A model generated the notes under the pieces. That model made no database searches. It had not been told where the DNA came from and worked only from the letters and a program-made list of their open reading frames with translations. The position numbers and the translations under genes are program-made. A stretch of 42,299 nucleotides of DNA from a virus. This document shows positions 15,037 to 23,257 of the stretch, piece after piece. Each line of letters starts with the position of its first letter. The stretch's first letter is position 1. Location of the stretch: the IMG/VR virus record IMGVR_UViG_3300010045_000003, positions 1 to 42,299 of that record, one strand, 5' to 3'.

Positions 15037-15588
15037 ATGTTCAAGCCGACGATCCAAGCCGTTCCGACTCTCTACGCCGGCGTCCTGTTCCGTTCCAGGC
15101 TGGAAGCCAGGTGGGCGGTGTTCATGGACGCGGTTGGTCAGGGGTGGACGTACGAGCCGGAGCGGATCGCTCTCCCGGGAGGTGGTACCTACCTCCCGGA
15201 CTTCGTCACCGAAGAGGGCGGCTACCTGGAGATCAAGGGCGCAGAGGAGAACCTCGACAAGCCCTACCTGATCCGTGCGGCGGCAGCACTCGGGAACCTC
15301 AGCATCCTCGGGCCCATCCCGAAGTGCCGGAGGGGGGTGCCGATACGGACCGCGCTGCACGCCCCGGGAGGCAACACAGTGGACCACGTCCGAATGCTGC
15401 GTGCCTGGTTCGACTACCGTCCGGGAAGTGATCAGTACGCAGTCTGGTCCGACTACTGGGAGTCAACAGATCCCGATCACTGGCTGTCACCCGGTGTGTT
15501 CGAGGACCGGCCCTGCAAAGGCAACTGCCCCTACGACGCGGCGCGCGGAGCACGGTTCGAGCACGGAGAGAGCGGGGCGGTCCGGTGA
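15037..15588 (+). CDS. PD-(D/E)XK family nuclease-like protein (183 aa)
   Basis: The start at 15037 is set by AAGGAG seven bases upstream; a longer frame from 14983 has no ribosome site. LFRSRLEARWAVFMDAVG (17-34) followed by TYLPDF (Asp55) and GGYLEIKG (Glu65, Lys67) is the classic PD-(D/E)XK arrangement with the upstream Glu23. It resembles small phage nucleases of the VSR/VRR-like group. Role may be DNA processing or host DNA degradation. The C-terminal third contains CKGNC and may bind zinc. It heads the operon after the origin-like repeat. Confidence 0.75.
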   Translation: MFKPTIQAVPTLYAGVLFRSRLEARWAVFMDAVGQGWTYEPERIALPGGGTYLPDFVTEEGGYLEIKGAEENLDKPYLIRAAAALGNLSILGPIPKCRRGVPIRTALHAPGGNTVDHVRMLRAWFDYRPGSDQYAVWSDYWESTDPDHWLSPGVFEDRPCKGNCPYDAARGARFEHGESGAVR

Positions 15589-15992
15589 AGCGCGAAGAGA
15601 AGTTCGTGATCAGCCACAAGCCGTTCGCCATCAACCTGTCCACGGTGCGCTTGGAGGCCACGGAACGGGACGGGGTGTACTGGCTGTCCGGCGGGTGCCA
15701 AGCGGTCTGGTACCGGCGCAAGAGCGGGACCACGTACGCCTGTCTCGGGACGCTCGCCCTGTGGGCTCAGTGGCGCAGGGAGGCGCCGGACCTGTCCAGC
15801 CCTGAGGCCATGCTCGGCAACGACCTGGACAGCCGGTACGGCGGCGATCCGGCCGGCCGGTGGGACGGAGAGCGTTACTGGGGATCACAGAAGCCGTTCG
15901 AACAGGCACTGCACCTGACAGTCCTCGAACCGATGGTCAAGGACTATCCGGTGATTCCCGAGGGCTACGACGGGTGGTGGACGTTCAGGTGA
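15585..15992 (+). CDS. Hypothetical protein (135 aa)
   Basis: GTG start at 15585 in a GTGA overlap. Begins VKREEKFVISHKPFAIN. Rich in aromatic residues (GVYWLSGGCQAVWYRRKSG, YDGWWTFR), no membrane segment. The Trp/Tyr-rich centre could form a small beta domain. No family recognised; it is translationally coupled to the nuclease-like gene. Confidence 0.6.
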   Translation: MKREEKFVISHKPFAINLSTVRLEATERDGVYWLSGGCQAVWYRRKSGTTYACLGTLALWAQWRREAPDLSSPEAMLGNDLDSRYGGDPAGRWDGERYWGSQKPFEQALHLTVLEPMVKDYPVIPEGYDGWWTFR

Positions 15993-16333
15993 CAGTCAAC
16001 GCAGTGTTCCGCGTCCAGTGTGACGGACCGTGCAGGGGGTGGCTGTCCCCCCCGGACGGGTACCACTACACCCTCGGCACAGAGACCCGCTACGCCGAAC
16101 TGGTTGTGCGCCCTGAGGCGGAGCGTGCGTGCACGTGGACCGGAGAGCGGTCCGCACGGCGCGCCGCGCAGGGCAGCGGCTGGGACGTCCAGCCGGGGAG
16201 GTGGCTGTGCCCGGCGTGCAAGCTCAACCCGCTCGGGATCCGGCTCCCTCCGCCGGGGATAGAACGGTTCGAAGACACACGCAGTGACGACCCCATCGAC
16301 TGGATGCCCGGAGACCGGGGATGGACGGGGTAA
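15989..16333 (+). CDS. Zinc-binding hypothetical protein (114 aa)
   Basis: GTG start at 15989 (GTGA overlap). The N-terminus VTVNAVFRVQCDGPCRGW and the later WLCPACKLNP provide a Cys-x3-Cys and a Cys-x2-Cys pair, a likely single zinc ribbon. The C-terminus is acidic (DTRSDDPIDWMPGD). Proteins of this form recur in actinophage early operons without known function. Confidence 0.6.
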   Translation: MTVNAVFRVQCDGPCRGWLSPPDGYHYTLGTETRYAELVVRPEAERACTWTGERSARRAAQGSGWDVQPGRWLCPACKLNPLGIRLPPPGIERFEDTRSDDPIDWMPGDRGWTG

Positions 16334-16391
16334 GAACGAGTCAAGCGCGGTAGAGTAGGTACAGGTAAATGACCAAAGGGAGATGATGACC

Positions 16392-16862
16392 ATGACTGTG
16401 GTTCAGGTTGTGATCGAGAACGATGAAGCGGGGAATCGGGTCGCCCGGATCCCCGAGGGGTGGGAACCGACGGCCCCTCTGATCAACACGTGCGCTTACT
16501 GCGCGCACGGCTCGCACATACTCGGGTCGTGCACGGCAGGTGAGACGGACAGGTGCGAGTGCGTGTTCGGTATCCCGCTGCGCCCGGGGAAGAAGCACAC
16601 GGAGCACGACATGCGATTGCAGGAGCTGACGCTGACGGCCGTCAGTGCCGAGTACATCCGGGCCCACGCCAAGCACAAGGGGCGCACTCCGAAGTCCCCG
16701 GACATGACCGACGGGGAGCGGCTCGCGATCCTCGGTGAGGAGTTCGGCGAGGTGTGCCGGGCCCTGACGTACGACGAGGGCGACCGCTCGAACCTCGTCA
16801 AGGAGCTGATCCAGCTGTCCGCCATGGCCGCCGCATGGGCAGAGCAGGCGGAGGGAAGCTGA
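16392..16862 (+). CDS. MazG-like nucleotide pyrophosphohydrolase with N-terminal Cys cluster
   Basis: 156 aa from the ATG at 16392, nine bases after AGGGAG; in-frame ATGs at 16383 and 16386 sit too close to that site. Residues about 108-152 read LAILGEEFGEVCRAL and LVKELIQLSAMAAAWA, the EExxE...helix pattern of all-alpha MazG NTP pyrophosphatases. The N-terminal third adds CAYC, C and CEC, a likely zinc site not part of the MazG fold. Phage MazG-like enzymes may clean the nucleotide pool or lower (p)ppGpp-type alarms. ThyX nearby supports a nucleotide-metabolism cluster. Confidence 0.7.
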   Translation: MTVVQVVIENDEAGNRVARIPEGWEPTAPLINTCAYCAHGSHILGSCTAGETDRCECVFGIPLRPGKKHTEHDMRLQELTLTAVSAEYIRAHAKHKGRTPKSPDMTDGERLAILGEEFGEVCRALTYDEGDRSNLVKELIQLSAMAAAWAEQAEGS

Positions 16863-16864
16863 CC

Positions 16865-17335
16865 ATGCAGAGCAAGTCACAGAGGGTCAGGGACGCGGAT
16901 GACCGGGCACATGAGCTGTGCGTGTTCCTCGGGGGCGATGACGTCGCCCTGAAGGTCTCCCGGCTGCTGAGGCGGTTCGGGTACGTGAAGACCATCGATG
17001 AACTCCGGGACGAGTACAGGCGCGGCCCTCAACCGGGCTACTACTTGCTGGATGTCCAGGGCATCGGCACCAAAGCCATCGAGCGGATCAAGGAGAAGAT
17101 CGAGGGGCCCACGCCTCCAGTCATGGACGTTCCGACGGCGAGTCTGATCATCCGCATGGAACTGGCGCTCACGGACGAGGGCATCGGTCCGCGTGATCTA
17201 TGGCAGGTCACGTCCGCGATCACCGCTGAGCCCGTGGACACGAAGCACGAGGACCGGGCCGTACTCAAACAGGCGGTGAGGGTCGCCGGCCACCTGTTCA
17301 CCGTCTCCACACTCCAGGACGCGGGGCTGATGTGA
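16865..17335 (+). CDS. RNA polymerase alpha-CTD-like / helix-hairpin-helix protein (156 aa)
   Basis: Starts MQSKSQRVRD at TGACCATG, the upstream stop two bases before. Residues about 27-80 contain ALKVSRLLRRFGYVKTIDEL, then YYLLDVQGIGTKAIERIKEK: the order and spacing of the alpha-subunit C-terminal domain (a helix pair, then a Gly-x-Gly hairpin and KxxxExIKEK helix). The same fold also occurs in other HhH DNA-binding proteins. The C-terminal half is helical with no known domain. It could contact promoter UP-elements or host RNAP partners. Function is inferred from motif only. Confidence 0.55.
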   Translation: MQSKSQRVRDADDRAHELCVFLGGDDVALKVSRLLRRFGYVKTIDELRDEYRRGPQPGYYLLDVQGIGTKAIERIKEKIEGPTPPVMDVPTASLIIRMELALTDEGIGPRDLWQVTSAITAEPVDTKHEDRAVLKQAVRVAGHLFTVSTLQDAGLM

Positions 17336-17733
17336 CCGACGAACAGCCAGTGATCAAACGGCGCAGTCTGTCCGACTCGCTACGCTACCTCGCCGGGAAG
17401 CTGGAGGTAGCGCTGAGTGACGTGGAGCGCGCGGGTGTCGCGGTCACACTGAACGCTCTCGCTGACGAACATGACGCACGGCCGACCTACGTCGTCGCCT
17501 CCAAGCACGAATACGCGTTGCACTACTGCCGCGCCGTAGGTGCTCCCCGGTCCTGGAAGATCGTGATCGACGCTGAGCGCTTGCAGGCCATTGGACGTGG
17601 TGCTCTGTTGATCATCGTGGACACGGGCAGCAGCCTCCGTCCAGGCGTTGCCGATCGTCTCGTGGTCCTTGAACATCAGGGGACTGAGATCCGATGGGTG
17701 AACCTCGACAGGGTGATGGGGGGTGGACCGTGA
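17332..17733 (+). CDS. Hypothetical protein (133 aa)
   Basis: GTG start at 17332 overlapping the upstream stop. Begins VTDEQPVIKRRSLSDSLRYL. Mixed helices (VALSDVERAGVAVTLNALADE) and strands (LLIIVDTGSS, RLVVLEHQG). The second half looks like an alpha/beta sandwich. No catalytic motif or family recognised. It overlaps thyX by 4 bp. Confidence 0.6.
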   Translation: MTDEQPVIKRRSLSDSLRYLAGKLEVALSDVERAGVAVTLNALADEHDARPTYVVASKHEYALHYCRAVGAPRSWKIVIDAERLQAIGRGALLIIVDTGSSLRPGVADRLVVLEHQGTEIRWVNLDRVMGGGP

Positions 17734-18434
17734 CCGAGGTCAGACTGATCAGTGAGATCGAAGTGGAGCTGGTTCGCGCCATGGCTTCGGACGAGGCCGT
17801 GGCTGAGGCCGCACGGGTGTCGACCGCGAAGGACCGGGCAGCCACAGGGCGCCCGGTCCAGGGGCTCATCGGCGCCCTCATGCGGGAGAGGCACGGCTCC
17901 CCGTTCGAGCATGGCATGTTCACGTTCCGTGTCCACGCCCCGATCTTCGTCTTCCGGGAGTGGATGAGGCATAGGGCAGGCTGGTCGTACAACGAGCAGT
18001 CCGGCCGGTACACCGAGTTCGAGCCGGTCTTCTACGTGCCCGCTCCGGGGCGCCCTCTCGTGCAGCAGGGAAAGGCCATGGACTATGACCTGAGGCCCGG
18101 CTCGGACGGGCAGTACGTGACTGCCCAGATGGACCTGGAGGACGGATGCCGGGAGGCGTACGAGCGGTACCGACGGATGCTGGGGGAAGGCATCGCCCGG
18201 GAGGTCGCGCGCATGGTGCTCCCCGTGTCCACGTACTCGACCATGTACGCCACATGCAACCCCCGCTCCCTCATGCACTTCCTCAGCCTCCGCACCCGGG
18301 AGGACGACGCTGCGTATCCGTCCAAGCCACAGGTCGAGATCGAGTGGGCTGCGCGCCAGTGCGAGAAGGTGCTGGAGGACTCCATGCCGGTCACGTACGC
18401 GGCGTGGCACGCGAACGGTCGGGTGGCGCCTTGA
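17730..18434 (+). CDS. thyX: Flavin-dependent thymidylate synthase
   Basis: 234 aa from the GTG at 17730 (GTGA overlap). It carries the ThyX signature MRHRAGWSYNEQSGRY (79-94), containing Arg80-His81-Arg82 and the downstream Ser-x-Arg-Tyr; the spacing is one residue longer than the usual RHR-x7-S. Further conserved elements are HGSPFEH (55-61) and PVSTYSTMYATCNPRSLMHF, which holds the folate/FAD-binding Arg. It makes dTMP from dUMP with methylene-tetrahydrofolate and FAD. Phage copies raise dTTP for replication. Neighbours include the MazG-like gene. Confidence 0.95.
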   Translation: MTEVRLISEIEVELVRAMASDEAVAEAARVSTAKDRAATGRPVQGLIGALMRERHGSPFEHGMFTFRVHAPIFVFREWMRHRAGWSYNEQSGRYTEFEPVFYVPAPGRPLVQQGKAMDYDLRPGSDGQYVTAQMDLEDGCREAYERYRRMLGEGIAREVARMVLPVSTYSTMYATCNPRSLMHFLSLRTREDDAAYPSKPQVEIEWAARQCEKVLEDSMPVTYAAWHANGRVAP

Positions 18435-18826
18435 GTGGCTACGAGAAGACGACCGGCCACCTGATCAACTGCCTCAGCATGGCCAGTGGCGCCAGCGATC
18501 CCGACTGCCCCGCCTGCTTGGACGCTGCTGTGCCGCCTGCCGCAGACCGGGTCGACGAGTTTGAGAAGCTCGTGCGCTGGCACCGCGAGGACGGCATGTC
18601 GCTCGCCGAAATGCGAACCACGATCGAGCGGCTGCGCGCCGAGCTGAAGCAGCAGCCCGACCGGGCGGACGTGCTGCGGGAAGCCGCCAGCCACTTGGAT
18701 ACGCTCGACCCCGTCGAAGCCGCACTCGCTGGGCAGCACGCGTGGAAGGACGCTGCCGCTGAGCTGCGCCGTATGGCCGACGAGACGCCACGGGATGGGA
18801 TGACAGGGGACGGCACGGATGACTGA
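18431..18826 (+). CDS. Hypothetical protein, TTG start (131 aa)
   Basis: The stop of thyX (TGA 18432-18434) overlaps a TTG at 18431, the only start that keeps the frame tightly coupled. Begins SGYEKTTGHLINCLSM after the start residue and contains DPDCPACLDAA, a Cys-x2-Cys knuckle. The middle is helical (MRTTIERLRAELKQQPDRAD) and likely a coiled coil. It resembles small Streptomyces proteins with similar helix-rich tails, but no family is certain. Confidence 0.5.
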   Translation: MSGYEKTTGHLINCLSMASGASDPDCPACLDAAVPPAADRVDEFEKLVRWHREDGMSLAEMRTTIERLRAELKQQPDRADVLREAASHLDTLDPVEAALAGQHAWKDAAAELRRMADETPRDGMTGDGTDD

Positions 18827-19109
18827 GCCGTCCCAGGTCGACATCGAGTTCGTGGGCGGTCCGTACGACGGGAAGGTGATCGGGGTGCCGGATGCCGGAG
18901 AGTCGGCACCCGAGTACATTCAGATGATCGTTGACCCACCGTCCGACTACGGCGACTGGCCTGAGACCCTGTCACCGGGAGCGGTCGTCGACCGGTACCG
19001 CGCGCCGGCGCCGGGAGCGGAGACCGACGAGGCGGTCCAGGCGTACGGCGAAGGGAAGCCGGTCAAGTACCGGTACGTCGGAGTGGTGACACAGGACGGC
19101 GCTGACTGA
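18819..19109 (+). CDS. Hypothetical protein (96 aa)
   Basis: Starts MTEPSQVDIEFVGGPYDGKV. The FxGGPxDG start is common to many small phage and actinobacterial proteins that fold as a small beta domain. The end is KPVKYRYVGVVTQDGAD. The ATG overlaps the upstream stop. Function unknown. Confidence 0.65.
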   Translation: MTEPSQVDIEFVGGPYDGKVIGVPDAGESAPEYIQMIVDPPSDYGDWPETLSPGAVVDRYRAPAPGAETDEAVQAYGEGKPVKYRYVGVVTQDGAD

Positions 19110-19121
19110 GAGAATGAGACT

Positions 19122-19859
19122 GTGACAATGACCAGAGAGAAGATCATCATGTGCGCCCACGCTCCCGCTCGTCCACGGCTCCTGGATCTGTTCTCCTGTT
19201 CCGGTGGCATGGGCAAGGGATACGACGACGCCGGCTTCGAGGTCGATGGATGTGACATCGTCGACCGCCCGCGCTACCCCTTCCCGTACCACCGGGGTGA
19301 CGCGCTGGAGTACCTGGAGCGGCTGATCGAATCCGGGGAGATCAAGCGGTACGCACTGATCCACGCTGCTCCGCCGTGCCAGGACAAGTGCGCACTGACC
19401 GTGGGTACGAACGCTTCACGCGGATGGGGCGGCACGCACGTCGACCTCGTGGCGCCCACCCGCGTGCTCCTCGAACGGACCGGTCTGCCGTACGTCATCG
19501 AGCAGCCCAACGGGCGCGCCAAGATCCGCAAAGACCTCTCCCTGTGCGGCGAGATGTTCGGTCTCGGAGTGCTGCGTCACCGAAACTTCGAGCTGGGCGG
19601 CTGGACCACGGCCAAGGTGAAGCACGTCAAGCACAGGGGCTACGTGCGCGGTTGGCGTCACGGCGAGTACCGCGAGGGCCCCTACGTCGCCGCGTACGGG
19701 GACGGTGGGGGGAAGGCCAGCATCCCCGAGATGCAGGAAGCCATGGGCATCGACTGGACCGACGTGCGCGAGGAGCTGACCGAGGCCATCCCGCCGGCGT
19801 ACGCGGAGTTCATCGGGCGCCGGTTCCTGTCCATGATCAGTGAGAGGAGCAGTCGATGA
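19122..19859 (+). CDS. C5 cytosine DNA methyltransferase
   Basis: 245 aa; GTG at 19122 with an in-frame ATG two codons later. Motif I: LLDLFSCSGGMGKGYDDAGF (21-40), the SAM site. Motif IV: HAAPPCQDKC with the catalytic Cys86 (PPCQ). Motif VI-like: IEQPNGRA. Motif X-like: AIPPAYAEFIGRRFL. It is short compared with full-length Dcm-type enzymes, as many phage versions are; the target-recognition region is reduced. It may methylate phage DNA to evade host restriction. No cognate endonuclease lies next to it, so it is probably an orphan enzyme. Confidence 0.88.
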   Translation: MTMTREKIIMCAHAPARPRLLDLFSCSGGMGKGYDDAGFEVDGCDIVDRPRYPFPYHRGDALEYLERLIESGEIKRYALIHAAPPCQDKCALTVGTNASRGWGGTHVDLVAPTRVLLERTGLPYVIEQPNGRAKIRKDLSLCGEMFGLGVLRHRNFELGGWTTAKVKHVKHRGYVRGWRHGEYREGPYVAAYGDGGGKASIPEMQEAMGIDWTDVREELTEAIPPAYAEFIGRRFLSMISERSSR

Positions 19860-20128
19860 TCAAGACCCTGCTCAAGTGGGCATTCGGCGCTCCGATGCAC
19901 ATCGACGACGAGGACTGGGAGGACGGTCCTCCCGAGACCAGTGAGGGGTTCCCTCACAGCGTCGAGTTCCGGGTCTCGCCGTCGACCGGACAGATCGCCA
20001 TCTGGAACCCCCGGCTGAGGAAGTGGATCGTCTTCCACGACGTTGTGGTGGACCGTGAGGTACACCCGCTGGACACGGGGATCCTGGACGGATGGACGCG
20101 GTACCTCGCGATCGAGGACGGAGAGTGA
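19856..20128 (+). CDS. Hypothetical protein (90 aa)
   Basis: Starts MIKTLLKWAFGAPMHID at an ATGA overlap with the methyltransferase. A short hydrophobic N-terminus is followed by acidic and beta-rich sequence (VEFRVSPSTGQIAIWNP, WIVFHDVVVDREV). No family recognised. Confidence 0.55.
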   Translation: MIKTLLKWAFGAPMHIDDEDWEDGPPETSEGFPHSVEFRVSPSTGQIAIWNPRLRKWIVFHDVVVDREVHPLDTGILDGWTRYLAIEDGE

Positions 20129-20130
20129 CC

Positions 20131-20670
20131 ATGACCATTACCACGATCAACATGCTGTGCTTCGGTGGAGCAGCAGGAGGCATGCTGTTCGCCCTCTGGA
20201 TCTCCACGAAGATCATGTTCGGTGAGGACGGACGGTACGCTGTCCCGAACGCCTTTAACTGGATCATCGAGCACACCTACGGCCGCCGGCGCTGGAAGGC
20301 GGAAATGGAGGCCGAAGGACTCGCGCGCCGGATCGCCTGGCTGGAGAGCTGCTCCCGCCAGTGGACGGAGCTGCGCATGCAGGGACGTGAGCCGATGTAC
20401 TCGGACACTCTGGGCTGGGTCGCCGCTGCCGATGTGTGCCCGTGTGGATACCTCACCGAGTGCGCCATCTGGTGTGGCAATGGGCATGCGGACGGTGGAT
20501 GGGCCTTCGCCACGGATGGCACCGGCTGGCAACGACAGGAGCCATCCTGTCCAGACCGCTGCGGAAGGAAGACTCCGGATGCGGACTTCTCCGAGTTCCT
20601 GGCCGCTGATGCTGTCTTCCTTCCGCTGCTGTGGGACGTGAAGGGAGTGGGTGGAACGTATGAGCGGTGA
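20131..20670 (+). CDS. N-terminal membrane protein with Cys-rich domain (179 aa)
   Basis: The ATG at 20131 lies two bases after the previous stop (TGACCATGACC). Residues about 8-28 (MLCFGGAAGGMLFALWIS) form one membrane segment, after which a long helix (RRRWKAEMEAEGLARRIAW) and a Cys cluster (CPCG, CAIWCG, CPDRCG) follow. Likely inner-membrane anchored with a cytoplasmic zinc-binding domain. No family recognised. Confidence 0.55.
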   Translation: MTITTINMLCFGGAAGGMLFALWISTKIMFGEDGRYAVPNAFNWIIEHTYGRRRWKAEMEAEGLARRIAWLESCSRQWTELRMQGREPMYSDTLGWVAAADVCPCGYLTECAIWCGNGHADGGWAFATDGTGWQRQEPSCPDRCGRKTPDADFSEFLAADAVFLPLLWDVKGVGGTYER

Positions 20671-20908
20671 CCACATCACGGTGGCGTTCGTGTCCGAAGA
20701 GGCAATGATCGAGTTCCCGTGTCCGACCGGTGCCGACCACACGGATCAGGTTCCGGTCAGACCGCAGACGGTCGCGTACTGCCTGTGCGGATGGGCCTTC
20801 GTCCAGCCGTTCAGTCCCGGGTGGGGGAGCGCTTCCGACGTTGCCCAGACCCTCGCCGTCATGCAGGCACGAGAGCACCTGCGCAACCCGCTGAAGGGAA
20901 TGACCTGA
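20660..20908 (+). CDS. Hypothetical protein (82 aa)
   Basis: The ATG at 20660 overlaps the previous stop; a GTG at 20651 is also possible. Starts MSGDHITVAFVSEEAMIEF. Contains EFPCPTG and AYCLCGWAF, four cysteines suitable for one zinc ion, and ends with the helix VMQAREHLRNPLKGMT. The pattern is that of a small zinc-ribbon protein. Confidence 0.5.
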   Translation: MSGDHITVAFVSEEAMIEFPCPTGADHTDQVPVRPQTVAYCLCGWAFVQPFSPGWGSASDVAQTLAVMQAREHLRNPLKGMT

Positions 20909-20910
20909 CC

Positions 20911-21273
20911 ATGGCAGAGGTGACCCTCTGGAACGATGGGGACGGCATGCACACCGAGGTGAAGAACGGGACCGCGCAGGACGTGAGTCACACCGACCTC
21001 GTGTGTCCGCTGTGCGGCAGGCCACCGATGTGGCTGATCGCGCATTACGATCTTTCCCACGTTCAGGACTCGTTCACGTTCCAGCCCCTCGCCTGTCAGC
21101 ACGAACTGGACACCCGGGTATGGGAGCTGTTCATCACGAGGACTGGGGATGTTGAGCACTGGGAGTTCCGGCGCCGTGATGGCGCGCCACCAGTGCTCAT
21201 CCCTGACTCGACCGCCGCACTCCGTGTCATCATCGAGCGGTGGTCCGCTGAAGACGAGCACATCAGAGAATGA
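20911..21273 (+). CDS. Zinc-knuckle hypothetical protein (120 aa)
   Basis: Starts MAEVTLWNDGDGMHTEV two bases after the previous stop (TGACCATG). LVCPLCGRPP plus later CQHELDT give three Cys and a His for metal binding. The C-terminal half is a mixed strand/helix region (FITRTGDVEHWEFRR, TAALRVIIERW). No family recognised. Confidence 0.6.
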   Translation: MAEVTLWNDGDGMHTEVKNGTAQDVSHTDLVCPLCGRPPMWLIAHYDLSHVQDSFTFQPLACQHELDTRVWELFITRTGDVEHWEFRRRDGAPPVLIPDSTAALRVIIERWSAEDEHIRE

Positions 21274-21287
21274 CCAAGGAGGAGAAC

Positions 21288-21779
21288 ATGATCAGTACTG
21301 AACAGATCGATGACTGGCTGAAGGACCACTGTCGGCAAACCATCCACGGTCTCGTCTGGCCCTGGGGTACGGTCCACTCGTCTGAAGTGTCGCGGAAGAT
21401 CGTTAGGACCTACATGGCTCTGGGTCTTGAACCGAGTGAGACGGTTTCGATTGATCTCGTCAGCTCCCTTGTCCACCGGTTCGAGGTCCTTGAGCACGCT
21501 GTAGCGGAGTATGACCGGCGCGCGAGGCTCACGACCCGGATGGACATGCCGGATCCGAACCACTGGTCCTCGTGGACGTCCGATCCTGGCAGTTCCCACA
21601 GCGGAGCGGAGGGGCGCGCTATGGCGGAAACGGTTCGGGAAGCGCATGGCGCCGTGGACGCAGTTCGGATTGCTCTGTGCCCCTGTGTCCATCCGGCCAC
21701 GAACATGCTGTGCTCAGAGGAAGACCGGCACATCGGGGGTCACGTGTTCAACCGGTCACCTGAGGGGGTACAGCCGTGA
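21288..21779 (+). CDS. Hypothetical protein (163 aa)
   Basis: The ATG at 21288 follows AAGGAGGAG at good distance; a frame from 21270 runs over that ribosome site. Starts MISTEQIDDWLKDHCRQ. Helix-rich, with a C-terminal Cys/His set (LCPCVHPATNMLC, DRHIGGHVF) that may bind zinc. No family recognised. Confidence 0.55.
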   Translation: MISTEQIDDWLKDHCRQTIHGLVWPWGTVHSSEVSRKIVRTYMALGLEPSETVSIDLVSSLVHRFEVLEHAVAEYDRRARLTTRMDMPDPNHWSSWTSDPGSSHSGAEGRAMAETVREAHGAVDAVRIALCPCVHPATNMLCSEEDRHIGGHVFNRSPEGVQP

Positions 21780-22039
21780 TGGACTTCGCGTGCGTAGAGA
21801 CGCCGGAGATGATCCAGCACCGGGAGGACTGGGTGAACCGGACCCTCCGGGACACCTACCCCGACGCCAGGGTGTGTCTGCACGCAGACCGCACCACGTC
21901 CGTATGGCGCAGCGACGCGGACGGACAGGGCTGGATCCGGACCGAGTGTGACTACTGCCCGTCCTTCACCATCACTCTGACCAGCTGCACGGTCCATCTC
22001 GCAGCGTGGTACTTCACCGATGGTCCGGCAGCTCTATGA
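21776..22039 (+). CDS. Hypothetical protein (87 aa)
   Basis: GTG at 21776 in a GTGA overlap (an ATG follows one codon later). Contains FACVETPEMIQ and TECDYCPSF, a Cys-x2-Cys knuckle, then a hydrophobic C-terminus (CTVHLAAWYF). Too short to classify. Its last bases carry the possible promoter (TATGAT) of the next gene. Confidence 0.5.
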   Translation: MMDFACVETPEMIQHREDWVNRTLRDTYPDARVCLHADRTTSVWRSDADGQGWIRTECDYCPSFTITLTSCTVHLAAWYFTDGPAAL

Positions 22040-22046
22040 TCGGCGC

Positions 22047-22610
22047 ATGACCGCAGCCACACCGAAGACCGTGTTCATCGAGATCCGTGACGTTCCCGTG
22101 TCACAGCTGACCCCGTTCCCGGGGAACGCGAAGCGCGGGAACGTCGGCATGATCAAGGACTCCATCATGGAGCACGACCAGTACCGTGCCCTTGTGGTGC
22201 GGCACACGCCGGATGACCACCTCGTGGTGCTCGCGGGGAACCACACCCTTTAGGCGATCATGCAGCTCGGCCGGCCAGTCGTACGCTGCGAGATCATTGC
22301 CTGTGACGACCGGACAGCGAAGAAGATCAACCTTGTCGACAATCGGTCAGCGGACACTGGGACGTATGACGATGAAGCCCTGAACGCCATCCTGAGGAGC
22401 CTCGAAGGCGACTTCGCCGGAACTGGCTACGCCCCCGAAGACCTCATGCCCTCCGTCCCGGAACCAGACGCCCCCGTGGACGTGATCCAGCGGCAGAGCG
22501 GGCACCGGGAGTCGAGCGAGGGGCGGAACGGCCCGGAGAAGGTCACACAGCGCTCCGGATCCGCACCGCGTGGGACACTGTGTGATCACTGTCCCTGCCG
22601 CGACACGTAG
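22047..22610 (+). CDS. ParB-like protein interrupted by in-frame amber codon
   Basis: The frame from ATG 22047 runs 68 codons (start MTAATPKTVFIEIRDVPVSQ) to a TAG at 22251-22253, then continues open and in the same frame to 22610 (119 codons before the final stop). The break falls in the ParB/Srx core: VVLAGNHTL, TAG, AIMQLGRPVVRC, where relatives read GNHxxxAAxxLG. Downstream, NLVDNRSADTGTYDDEAL and GTGY match the usual C-terminal part of phage ParB-like proteins, so both halves belong to one gene. A TATGAT element ends six bases before the ATG and no ribosome site is seen, suggesting a leaderless mRNA. Readthrough, an amber mutation, or a sequencing error are all possible. Confidence 0.7.
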
Positions 22611-22619
22611 GAGGAAGCC

Positions 22620-23246
22620 ATGGGCATGCCGCACCACCAGCACGACAACGCGGACCGCCACGACGTCGCAAAGCGCCGTGCCGCTGCTATCGCCCTGGTG
22701 AACTCGGGACTCACGCAGCGCCAGGCGGCCGAGCAGCTCATGGGGCAGTACCCGCACTACCAGGACGCGCAGGGACGGCCGCACCAGGGCCGCATCGCGG
22801 AGGACATCTCCCGTGCCCTGGAGCAGCAGCGTGCGGAGCTGAACCAGAACCTCGAAGAGATGATCCAGCTCGGGAACCTCCGCCTCCAGGCCATGCGCCG
22901 GATCGTGTACGGAGTGATCGCCCGGCCGCACTACGTCATGTACCAGGGCATCTTCGTGATCGACGAGGACGGCAACAAGGTCCGTGATGACGCTCCGATC
23001 CTTCAGGCCGTGGACCGGCTGACGAAGATTGAGGAGCGTTGGGCCAAGCTGAACGGCGCGGACGCCGGGCAGGAACTGAAGATCGCGATGGAGCGCCGCT
23101 CCGACATGGAGGCCACCGTCGTGACGGAGGCGATCCTCGCCGGCTTCGACGCCGTGGAGATGGACCCCGGTGTGCGTCAGCGCGCGCTGGAGGCGGCACA
23201 GGCGCGTATGGCGGTGATCGATGCCGAGATGGGAGAAACGATCTAG
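22620..23246 (+). CDS. Candidate terminase small subunit (HTH, helical)
   Basis: 208 aa. TAGGAGGAAGCC precedes the ATG (the upstream TAG stop overlaps the ribosome site). The N-terminal segment AIALVNSGLTQRQAAEQLM is a helix-turn-helix, followed by long charged helices and a repetitive helical C-terminus (LEAAQARMAVIDAEM). This composition suits a DNA-recognising small terminase that loads the large subunit, but the large subunit lies 2.3 kb downstream beyond two other genes. A general phage HTH protein is an alternative. Confidence 0.45.
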   Translation: MGMPHHQHDNADRHDVAKRRAAAIALVNSGLTQRQAAEQLMGQYPHYQDAQGRPHQGRIAEDISRALEQQRAELNQNLEEMIQLGNLRLQAMRRIVYGVIARPHYVMYQGIFVIDEDGNKVRDDAPILQAVDRLTKIEERWAKLNGADAGQELKIAMERRSDMEATVVTEAILAGFDAVEMDPGVRQRALEAAQARMAVIDAEMGETI

Positions 23247-23257
23247 TGCGAGGGTCG

